This document shows positions 18,252 through 24,897 of a stretch of 44,476 nt of DNA, in pieces (position 1 is the first letter of the stretch; the number at the start of each line of letters is the position of its first letter). Source of the stretch: G963665595 sp963665595. Lineage in GTDB: Bacteria > Actinomycetota > Coriobacteriia > Coriobacteriales > CADBOM01. The notes beneath the pieces are model-generated. The model did no database searches. It was given only the letters and a program-made list of their open reading frames with translations, and was not told the origin of the DNA. The stretch is from contig CAXXJK010000003.1 of the NCBI GenBank assembly GCA_963665595.2, positions 1 to 44,476 of the forward strand. Reading direction: 5' to 3'. A program made the translations under genes and the position numbers.

Positions 18252-18284
18252 TTGTGACTCCGTTCTGTGGTAGGAGATATCCTT

Positions 18285-18344
18285 TCTCTGGCACCAGAGA
18301 GAACGCTTGAGGAGAAAGTCTGAGAAGAATGAGAGAACATTCTT
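18285..18344. promoter_or_regulatory. Two inverted repeats between MFS and MerR genes
   Basis: TCTCTGG-CA-CCAGAGA (18285-18300) and AAGAATG-N6-CATTCTT (18325-18344) are perfect dyads in the divergent intergenic region. They may be operators for either gene; neither is followed by a T run. Confidence 0.4.
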
Positions 18345-18377
18345 GGATATGAGAGCATAATTATTTGTGATACGTAC

Positions 18378-18408
18378 TTGACTCTTACGTTACGTCATAC
18401 TTTACACT
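18378..18408 (+). promoter_or_regulatory. MerR-type promoter with 19-bp spacer
   Basis: TTGACT and TACACT are separated by exactly 19 bases, the over-long spacing typical of promoters controlled by MerR-family proteins. The start of transcription would fall near 18415, right at the ribosome site, giving a leader of only about a dozen bases. This suggests the MerR gene regulates itself. Confidence 0.6.
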
Positions 18409-18426
18409 GTATTCGAGGTGATAGAC

Positions 18427-19185
18427 ATGTCGTATTCTGCAAAGCAGTTGTCAGACCTTTCGGGAGTAAGCGTGCGCACGCTTCATTACTATGAAGAACA
18501 AGGTCTGCTCAATCCTTCACGTGGGGAAAACAATTACCGTATGTTTGGTCCTGCCGAGATCGATCGGCTCCAGCAAATACTGCTGTACCGAGAACTAGGA
18601 TTTGCGCTCAAGGAAATAGCCCGTATTCTCGATGCGCCTGATTTTGATCAGCGCGTGGCTCTGCAGGCTCACCTCAGGCGCCTTGAGAAAAAACAAAATG
18701 AATTAAGCAGAATAGCAACAAGCGTACAGCAGATGCTTGTTGCAATGGAAGGAGGTCTTGCAATGACCGACGAAGAAAGATTTGAAAGTATCAAACAGAT
18801 GCTGATTGAGGAGAATGAAAAAACGTATGGTGCAGAGATTCGAGACCGTTATGGTGATGAGATGGTCGACGCATCAAACGCGCAGGTTGCGGGCATGAGC
18901 AAGGAGAGTTGGGATCGCGCTCAGACACTCGAGGCAGAGATCAAGGATGCACTGCGAACAGCAGTGGCAAGTGGGGATCCTGCGGGTGTCGCAGCGCAGC
19001 AACTCTGTGTGCTGCATGGCGAGTGGCTCTGCATGTTTTGGCCTGAAGGTACCTATTCGATCGAGGCACATCGTGCGCTCGGCGAAGGGTATGTTTCTGA
19101 CAAGCGCTTTACCTCTTATTACGAAGAGGTGGTTCAAGGTGGCGCAGAATTTTTGCGTGATGCGTTAAACGTGTACGAAGGATAG
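18427..19185 (+). CDS. MerR-family regulator with TipAS ligand-binding domain
   Basis: TipAL-like regulator of 252 residues. The N-terminal MerR winged helix (YSAKQLSDLSGVSVRTLHYYEEQGLL) is followed by a dimerising coiled coil (about 75-110) and a TipAS antibiotic-recognition domain (about 113-252, with MTDEERF, SKESWDRAQ and HGEWLCMFWPEGTYSIEAHRALGEGYVSD). In Streptomyces such proteins bind thiopeptides and similar drugs. The open frame could begin at GTG 18418, but that overlaps the GAGGTG ribosome site, so I prefer ATG 18427. An AAGGAGG site sits seven bases before an in-frame ATG at 18763 exactly at the domain boundary, so the TipAS domain may also be made alone. Confidence 0.9.
   Translation: MSYSAKQLSDLSGVSVRTLHYYEEQGLLNPSRGENNYRMFGPAEIDRLQQILLYRELGFALKEIARILDAPDFDQRVALQAHLRRLEKKQNELSRIATSVQQMLVAMEGGLAMTDEERFESIKQMLIEENEKTYGAEIRDRYGDEMVDASNAQVAGMSKESWDRAQTLEAEIKDALRTAVASGDPAGVAAQQLCVLHGEWLCMFWPEGTYSIEAHRALGEGYVSDKRFTSYYEEVVQGGAEFLRDALNVYEG
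18749..18765 (+). promoter_or_regulatory. Internal ribosome site and start for a separate TipAS domain
   Basis: AAGGAGG (18749-18755), a 7-base gap and an in-frame ATG (18763) would give a 140-residue free ligand-binding domain ending at 19185. The same dual translation is established for tipA of Streptomyces lividans. Here it is inferred from sequence only; the site also encodes Glu-Gly-Gly. Confidence 0.5.
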
Positions 19186-19329
19186 TGTCACGCCGCTCAT
19201 AGGGTAGGACGTTTTTGGGTAGGGAATCCGTTTCATTTTGATGATGATATGCGCTACCTCTTGAAATCAGCCTCTTCTGGTTGTTACGCTGACAGTATCA
19301 GGGGTTTGCGCGACACAGGAGGTTGAAAC

Positions 19330-19872
19330 GTGGATACCTATTGCACCAAGATAGCTTCCCCCATCGGTTTGTTGTATATGGCCAGCGATGGAGCATGCCT
19401 GACGGGGCTCTGGATGGAAGACCAAAAGTATTTTGCATCCACTCTGGCGCCGGGTTTCCAAGAGGTCGAGCATGAATCTCTCCCGGTCTTTCTTGAGACG
19501 GCCCAGTGGTTGGCCACCTATTTTGAAGGGCACGACCCCGGTATAACACCTCCGCTATCTTTTACGGGTAGCTCATTTCGTAGGGACGTGTGGGCCTTAC
19601 TGCAAGAAATTCCTTATGGACAAACCACCACCTATGGTGCCCTTGCCCGTGCGCTCGCAGAGCGCACGGGGCAGCGGCAATCAGCCCAAGCCGTGGGGGG
19701 CGCAGTCGGGCATAACCCCATTTCAGTCATTGTTCCGTGTCATCGAGTTGTCGGGGCTGATGGCAGCCTTACCGGTTATGCTGGTGGCGTGTCACGTAAG
19801 TGGGCACTGCTTGAAGCGGAGGGTATGGACATGACGCTGTTTCGCATGCCAACAAGAGGGACCGCACTGTAG
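19330..19872 (+). CDS. ogt: Methylated-DNA--protein-cysteine methyltransferase (Ogt)
   Basis: Suicide DNA repair enzyme that takes methyl groups from O6-methylguanine onto its own cysteine. The active-site motif PCHRVV carries Cys137, followed by GADGSLTGYAGG and the helix that ends the domain; FRRDVWALLQEIPYGQTTTYGALA is the DNA-binding helix-turn-helix region. An N-terminal RNase-H-like domain (about 1-85) is present, so this is the full two-domain form at 180 residues. GTG start with AGGAGG upstream. It is followed 13 bases later by the NYN protein gene. Confidence 0.94.
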   Translation: MDTYCTKIASPIGLLYMASDGACLTGLWMEDQKYFASTLAPGFQEVEHESLPVFLETAQWLATYFEGHDPGITPPLSFTGSSFRRDVWALLQEIPYGQTTTYGALARALAERTGQRQSAQAVGGAVGHNPISVIVPCHRVVGADGSLTGYAGGVSRKWALLEAEGMDMTLFRMPTRGTAL

Positions 19873-19885
19873 CGTGGGGGGCAAT

Positions 19886-20383
19886 GTGCACTATTACATC
19901 GATGGATACAATGTGACCAAGCAAGATCCTCATACCAAAAACTTGGAGCTCGAGTGTCAACGAGAGGCTCTTGAAGTGCGCATGAGGGTGAAAGGCAGCG
20001 CGTTGCTCGGCAGAGGTGGTTATACCATTGTCTGGGACGGTGCTGGTGGCGTGGGTTTGGCCAGTCAAAGCAGCACCGCTCAGGTATCTCACAGCCACTA
20101 TACCCGAAAGCCGAGTGCTGACGATGCCATCGTCGAGAAGGTTCGGCATGCGCAAGAGCATGTGGGGGTTGTTACTTCTGACAACGAGCTGGTCAATCGT
20201 TGCCGAGCGGTGGCGCTACATGGTGTCACGGTGCTGCCCGCGCGGCGTTTGTTCGAAGAGGCAAAGCCTACGTATTCAGCAACGGGTGGGAAGCATCGTG
20301 CTCTCGCGCGCAATGTAGGTATTCCCGCCGAAGCTGATAGCATCAATCGGGAACTGAAAGAACTGTGGGGCATAGAAGACTAA
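19886..20383 (+). CDS. NYN-domain (YacP-like) RNase-type protein
   Basis: PIN-like NYN domain protein, probably an endoribonuclease related to YacP/Rae1, which cuts mRNA on ribosomes in Bacillus. Acidic residues expected at the metal site are visible: Asp in YIDGYNV, Asp in VWDGAGG, Asp pair in SADDAIVEKV, and Asp in VVTSDNELVNRC. A GTG at 19874 is in frame, but the GTG at 19886 has a GGGGGG ribosome site and starts the protein at HYYIDGYN as in the family, giving 165 residues. It follows ogt closely and is probably in its operon. Confidence 0.85.
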   Translation: MHYYIDGYNVTKQDPHTKNLELECQREALEVRMRVKGSALLGRGGYTIVWDGAGGVGLASQSSTAQVSHSHYTRKPSADDAIVEKVRHAQEHVGVVTSDNELVNRCRAVALHGVTVLPARRLFEEAKPTYSATGGKHRALARNVGIPAEADSINRELKELWGIED

Positions 20384-20402
20384 TTCCCGTTATCGAAAAA
20401 AG

Positions 20403-20434
20403 AAAAGCCGGGTCGCGGATGCGGCCCGGCTTTT
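20403..20434. terminator. Bidirectional rho-independent terminator
   Basis: AAAAGCCGGG and CCCGGCTTTT form a GC-rich stem with A and T runs on both sides, between the convergent NYN and flavin reductase genes. It can end transcription from both directions. Confidence 0.9.
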
Positions 20435-20483
20435 CTGCCCTATAAGGCTATACGGCAGATGGTAGTTTGTAGGTGTTCGAGGA

Positions 20484-22151
20484 CTACTTGGTCCAGTATT
20501 TCTTGGTGTCAGCATAGGTTGCGGGTTTCTTCGGGGCGGTGCCACCGCTAATGGCATGGATCGCTGCATAGCGTCCCATATCCATGTAGGATCCGCAGCA
20601 CAGACCGCCCTGAGCAAGATTCCACTCAAGGCCGCCACTGATGTCGCCTGCACCAGAACCAACCGAGTAGAGACCCTTGATGACATTATTGTTTGCATCA
20701 AGAACGCGGTAGTTGGCATCGACGACCACGCCAGAGTTGATGGCGCTGCAACGAATCCACTGGCGAACACCCCAGTAAGGAGGCGTATTGATGGGTTTCA
20801 AGTTCGCCTTGAGAACGCCATATTCGGTATCTTTGCCTGCGGCACAGTAGGCGTTCCACTTCGCAACGCTCTGCATGAGAGCATCGGCGGGGATTCCCAG
20901 CTGGGAAGCCAGCTCATCAAGAGTGTTGGCACGATGCGTGTCAGTGAGCGAGGTGAATACGTTTGTGGGGTTAGGTAGGTAGCCCGGGATATAGTTCTCC
21001 AGTGTGGAGATGGGCACTGCTTTTACGTTGTACTTCGCAACATAGTCGTTGTCAAAGATACGGAAGAAACGTCCGGGATCGCTGACACTTAGAGGACGAG
21101 TGCGCAGCGTGAGATCCCAAGACTCCATGGGGATTTCCTCGTTCATGAAACGCTCGCCTTTTTCGTTGAGTGCCATAAACGGTTGGCTGGTGAGCATCAT
21201 GGGCGCGGCATCCATGTCGTGCATGGTCTTGGCGTGGTTGACAGGCGTCATAGCAGCACCAGCGGTGAGAGCGAGAAGGATACCGTCACCGGTACGTCCG
21301 GACTGCTTACGGCCAAAGCGGGTTACATCGGGAGACCAGCGGTTGACCATGCTGTCATTGTTTTGGTAGTCGCCTGCGGCGATGATAACGGCTTTGTTTG
21401 CATTGAACTTGATATAGGTACCGCTGGCTGTCTTGCCGATGACACCGGTTATTGAGCCATCGCTTGCCTTTACGAGTTGTACCGCGGGAGTCTCATAGAA
21501 GAACTCGGCACCCTTAGTTGCGGCATAGGCGGCCAACTTGGCCATGATGGTCTGGTGATTCTCGGGCTTAGGACCATAGCTTTTGAGTACGGCAGTGCAG
21601 AAGTTTCCGTCATCATAGGTGTTCTTAGTCGCTGATACAGAATAGGGGAGATATCCGACTTCGTTTGATTTCTGGAGCATCCACATCGAAGTCTCACCAG
21701 AGTGCTGAGCAAAGGCTTTGAGAAGATGCCAATTCATGCGGTATCCGCCTGCTTTTCTCCATGCTTGCATGTACTGGAGAATACCGACTTCGTTGCTCTC
21801 TTCAAGAATCAAACCTGAAGAGCCGTTGCCGTTAGCCATAACTTGGCTAGGCTTTTGCAGGCAAGCGACGCTTGCGCCCTCTTCGAGTGCGGTGAGAACC
21901 GCAGGAACGCCTGCGGTGCCAGCACCGATTACGATGACATCATAGGTCTTCGTATCGGCAAACTTTGTGACAGCGGTAAGCTCGATGACAGATGTCTTGA
22001 AATCCTCTGCAGTGGTCCCTGTGGGTACGGCAGTAGAAGACGAGCTGCTGCTACTACTACTTGGCGCGCAGCCTCCCATGATTCCCCCGATTGCAGCAGC
22101 GCCACCAACGAGGGCTCCTCCTTTGAGAAAATCTCTACGATTTAGTTCCAT
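20484..22151 (-). CDS. Tat-exported FAD-dependent reductase, fumarate/urocanate reductase type
   Basis: Flavoprotein of the FAD-binding_2 family. The N-terminus has a twin-arginine signal (NRRDFLKGGALV) ending in GGIMGGCAP, a possible lipobox, then a run of nine serines as linker, so it is probably a lipoprotein on the outer face. The FAD site is VIVIGAGTAGVPAVLTALEEGA (about residues 80-101). NEKGERFMNEE contains the arginine that acts as proton donor in fumarate reductases, and SVGSGAGDISGG near the end binds FAD. There is no covalent-FMN (FMN_bind) or cytochrome domain, so electrons must come from a separate carrier. These enzymes in Eggerthellaceae reduce diverse unsaturated acids; the acceptor is unknown. 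The ATG at 22151 has AGGAAGGG upstream; the frame is open to 22244. Confidence 0.9.
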   Translation of the reverse strand: MELNRRDFLKGGALVGGAAAIGGIMGGCAPSSSSSSSSSTAVPTGTTAEDFKTSVIELTAVTKFADTKTYDVIVIGAGTAGVPAVLTALEEGASVACLQKPSQVMANGNGSSGLILEESNEVGILQYMQAWRKAGGYRMNWHLLKAFAQHSGETSMWMLQKSNEVGYLPYSVSATKNTYDDGNFCTAVLKSYGPKPENHQTIMAKLAAYAATKGAEFFYETPAVQLVKASDGSITGVIGKTASGTYIKFNANKAVIIAAGDYQNNDSMVNRWSPDVTRFGRKQSGRTGDGILLALTAGAAMTPVNHAKTMHDMDAAPMMLTSQPFMALNEKGERFMNEEIPMESWDLTLRTRPLSVSDPGRFFRIFDNDYVAKYNVKAVPISTLENYIPGYLPNPTNVFTSLTDTHRANTLDELASQLGIPADALMQSVAKWNAYCAAGKDTEYGVLKANLKPINTPPYWGVRQWIRCSAINSGVVVDANYRVLDANNNVIKGLYSVGSGAGDISGGLEWNLAQGGLCCGSYMDMGRYAAIHAISGGTAPKKPATYADTKKYWTK

Positions 22152-22779
22152 ATTATCCCTTCCTCTCGTTCTCATATGTTCAATCGGCTGGTACATACTA
22201 CTACCTACCGATTCCGCAGAAACTCCTCCTTGTTTGCGTCGCATCTGCGGTTGTCTCTATTCTGTGTATATCGGCGCATGCATTCATCCCATAAATGATG
22301 TCTAGTTGTAAAAATTAGGAAAAAACTGACCATAAAATAGGGTATTTTTGCTTTTTTCAAGCGTGAATGATTAGATGAGAGGCACAGAGAAAAGTGGCTC
22401 ATTTTCTGTTAAAATGACAATACGAAGGGAAATTGAAGGCAAAAAATCTAGCGTGATGTGTGCTGAGTACTATGGGTAGATCGTCTAATACTTCGTGTAA
22501 GGTTAGATGCTTTTTTGTTCTGATATGCCTTGAATTCTGATGATCGTTTGTATGGGTGATGTATCACAGAGATTCGAACGTCGCTTGGCACGGTTTTTTG
22601 AGCCGAAAGTCGAGGTAATATGGGTTCAACATTGTTGACAGTGAGCTTACAGGAAGGGTAAGGTATATCTTTAGATTTTTCTCGCTCAGTTTCTGATCCA
22701 GTGTGGTTTCAGATGTACTGATGTGAACTATTTATATATCATTTAACGTACATCTATCCAGGGAAGAGGGGAGCGCTCC
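22152..22779. other. Divergent control region, 628 bases
   Basis: No gene is supported here. It separates the flavin reductase (minus) from the first membrane LuxR gene (plus), is AT-rich around 22300-22500, and contains the palindrome at 22626-22638. I see no convincing sigma-70 pair on either strand and no RNA gene. Confidence 0.6.
22626..22640 (+). promoter_or_regulatory. Palindrome TCAACA-T-TGTTGA ahead of the first luxR gene
   Basis: A perfect 13-base palindrome, TCAACATTGTTGA, overlapping TTGACA. It matches 13 of 15 bases of the start of the 52-bp element found before the two molybdoenzyme operons, so it is a candidate binding site for the same regulator. Confidence 0.5.
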
Positions 22780-24252
22780 ATGGGTGAGAGAGCGATAAAA
22801 GGTTCAATCGCTCCGCTTATCGGAATGGCGTTCTTCTGGACGTATTTTCGGTATCAGACTGTTTTCGGTGCTTTGTACCCTCTTGATACTACACTGTCGG
22901 TATTTAATATCTCGATTCAGGTATATTTGATATTCCTCTGTGTCTTGCTGGGACTGAGCCTTATTGTGCTCCTGTTTTCCAGAAAGCTTGAAGGGGTCTT
23001 TCTCTCGCATCGCGTCGTTATTCTTGTGGCCACTCTCTTGGGTTCTTTTGGTACATTTCTCTGCCTCTGGGTTCAGGAAAGCGCGTATGCTACGTGGCTG
23101 CTCTGGCCCTCTACGGTTTTGGTGGCACTCGGTTTTCTAGCCAGTTGTCTTGCGTGGGCACTCTATTTTTCATTTTCCTTTGGGCCTCGACAGATAGTAT
23201 TGCTCGCCGTATCGTATTTGGCGAGTCTGCTCATATTCAACGCAGTAGGAATCTATCTGCAAGATATCAAGGACTACCTACTCATCGCTACTCCTCTCTG
23301 CATCGGTCTTTCCTGGTTTTTCACCAAGATGCCCGAGAATCGCATAGACGAAAGCGCGTGGGTGTCACTTAAAAAAGTCGGTCCCTATATAGGGCTTTTC
23401 ATAGCGTTTCTTCTTACGGGAAGTATTGTTCGCGGTATTGTCGACTTGGAAGACCCTATCGGGCGGGTATCGTATCTGCGCTGGGGCTTGTCTATCATCA
23501 TAACCATCGCCATTGTAGTCATCTGTGTCCTCCATGGAAAAGGGCTTTTCTTCTCGAAGAAAAGTGCCGTGGAAGGTGCTCCTCAGGATGAATACGCGGA
23601 GACGGAACATATGGTTCTCATCTGCTGGATTGTGCTTGCCATCATGTTCTTTGCTGGTACATTCGTGTGTTTGATTTCTGGTACCTATACCATTGGCGGG
23701 CATATCGTCGTCGTTGCGCGCTCATCGCTTGATTTCTTTCTCTGGGTGTTGCTCTGCAACTTGGCTTATCACAAGAAAGTGGCACCCATTCCGCTGTTCA
23801 TCGTATGCAATATGTTGACGGAGATTGTTTCTCTGTTTTTCAGTTATACCGTGATACCGTATCTCGCTACCTTTGATACCGGCATGCTCAAATCTGCATT
23901 CGATATGCTGGTCTTAACCATAGTATTTGCTTTGATTGCTTTGATCGTCGTTGTTTTTGGTGTGATCACACTGCGCAAAAAACCGGCAGTTGACGGCTCT
24001 TCATTGGATCAAAAGATAGCGGCTCCCGCGCTTGCTGTTTCTGATGAGAAGATACGCGCGTATAAACTGACGAACCGGGAGATCGAAGTTATTCACTTGC
24101 TTTCTCAGGGCTATACTCTGAATATGGTTGCCGCCAAACTCTACATTTCAAGAAGTACTGCGCAGACTCATGTCAAGAGCGTATATCGCAAGTTAGGCGT
24201 ACATTCTAAAGACGCCCTTATCGAGATGATTAACGGCTGGGCGCAAAGCTAA
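22780..24252 (+). CDS. Membrane-bound LuxR-family regulator 1
   Basis: Regulator of 490 residues with about 12 hydrophobic segments (roughly residues 8-400) and a C-terminal LuxR/FixJ helix-turn-helix (about 425-487, LTNREIEVIHLLSQGY, ISRSTAQTHVKSVYRKLGV). This architecture is highly expanded in Eggerthellaceae and usually sits beside reductase or molybdoenzyme genes it controls. The membrane part may bind a substrate directly; no transport function is shown. AGAGGGGAG precedes the ATG. It is divergent from the flavin reductase and directly upstream of operon A, so it may regulate either. Confidence 0.88.
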   Translation: MGERAIKGSIAPLIGMAFFWTYFRYQTVFGALYPLDTTLSVFNISIQVYLIFLCVLLGLSLIVLLFSRKLEGVFLSHRVVILVATLLGSFGTFLCLWVQESAYATWLLWPSTVLVALGFLASCLAWALYFSFSFGPRQIVLLAVSYLASLLIFNAVGIYLQDIKDYLLIATPLCIGLSWFFTKMPENRIDESAWVSLKKVGPYIGLFIAFLLTGSIVRGIVDLEDPIGRVSYLRWGLSIIITIAIVVICVLHGKGLFFSKKSAVEGAPQDEYAETEHMVLICWIVLAIMFFAGTFVCLISGTYTIGGHIVVVARSSLDFFLWVLLCNLAYHKKVAPIPLFIVCNMLTEIVSLFFSYTVIPYLATFDTGMLKSAFDMLVLTIVFALIALIVVVFGVITLRKKPAVDGSSLDQKIAAPALAVSDEKIRAYKLTNREIEVIHLLSQGYTLNMVAAKLYISRSTAQTHVKSVYRKLGVHSKDALIEMINGWAQS

Positions 24253-24301
24253 ACCCTCTTTGCTGCTCACTACCTCTCATCAGAATTTCAAGAAATTTAT
24301 G

Positions 24302-24331
24302 GTATCAACCTTTGTTTTCAGAGGTTGATAC
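24302..24331 (+). promoter_or_regulatory. Perfect 10-bp inverted repeat upstream of operon A
   Basis: GTATCAACCT, ten bases, then AGGTTGATAC. It lacks a proper T run, so it is a poor terminator for luxR1. Its half-site TCAACCTTT is the same as the start of the 52-bp element 63 bases downstream (about six helical turns), which favours an operator. Confidence 0.5.
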
Positions 24332-24366
24332 TGTTTTGCCTGATATTTCGCATAATTTCTTAGTGC

Positions 24367-24418
24367 CTCAACCTTTTTGACATAGCTTAAAACGGTGATT
24401 TCACCCAACCGGACGATT
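24367..24418 (+). promoter_or_regulatory. Conserved 52-bp element, copy 1 (operon A)
   Basis: Begins TCAACCT, TTTGACATAGCT, has a palindrome GTGATTTCAC at 24395-24404 and ends in GACGATT. Aligned without gaps to the copy at 30512, 41 of 52 bases agree. A TTTAAT box just after it could be the -10 site. It is probably the activator-binding part of the operon A promoter. Confidence 0.7.
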
Positions 24419-24504
24419 ATTTAATTCAGGATCCCTTCTTAAAATCGAAAGGCGAAGGAGGCCATAAGCGATCCTATCGCGTCAAAATCATGAAAGGATG
24501 TGCC

Positions 24505-24777
24505 ATGTGTTTTAGACCTGCTGAACTAGAGCAAGGACCTGTACTGTGTCCGTTCTGCGGCAAGAAGATCAATCGTGTTGCGGGACAAACTCCCAAGAAA
24601 TGTCCATTCTGCAAACAAGAACTTGAGGGACTCCAGCTTGAGCCTGCAACTCCCCAGGCACCAGTAAGTGGTGCTCCTGCAGCGGCTCCTGCATCGCCTG
24701 CTGCTCCCCAATCACCCGCTGCGCCTAAGGCTCCTTCTGCGCCGCAAGCACCATCTGCTCCAAACAAGCCTGAATAA
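24505..24777 (+). CDS. Small double-CxxC zinc-ribbon protein with Pro-Ala tail (copy 1)
   Basis: Protein of 90 residues beginning MCFRPA, then two CxxC knuckles (CPFCGKK and CPFCKQE, 18-20 residues apart) that form a zinc ribbon or rubredoxin-like metal site, and a tail of about 45 residues almost entirely Pro, Ala, Ser and Gln. A paralogue with the same MCFRPA start closes operon B. The upstream in-frame ATG at 24490 is rejected: its own codons supply the AAAGGA ribosome site for the ATG at 24505, and the paralogue starts at the same residue. First gene of operon A. Function unknown; a redox, cofactor-insertion or assembly role for the molybdoenzyme is possible. Confidence 0.8.
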   Translation: MCFRPAELEQGPVLCPFCGKKINRVAGQTPKKCPFCKQELEGLQLEPATPQAPVSGAPAAAPASPAAPQSPAAPKAPSAPQAPSAPNKPE

Positions 24778-24897
24778 TGACAGAGCGTTCAAATCCTGCG
24801 TGATGGAAGAATCATTGACGAAGTCCAGGTCTCACCTGAACAGGCGTGTCTGAACGGCGTTTATGAAAACAGGAGAAGGAAAAGATAGGAGAAGGAA

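Noticed and set aside
24377..24404. TTGACA in the 52-bp element as the -35 box of the operon promoter
   Set aside because: No acceptable -10 box lies 16-18 bases downstream in either copy; better -10 candidates lie further on, so TTGACA is more likely part of an activator site.
24490..24504. ATG at 24490 as start of the first zinc-ribbon gene
   Set aside because: No ribosome site before it, and its codons contain the AAAGGA site for ATG 24505, which gives the MCFRPA start shared with the paralogue.
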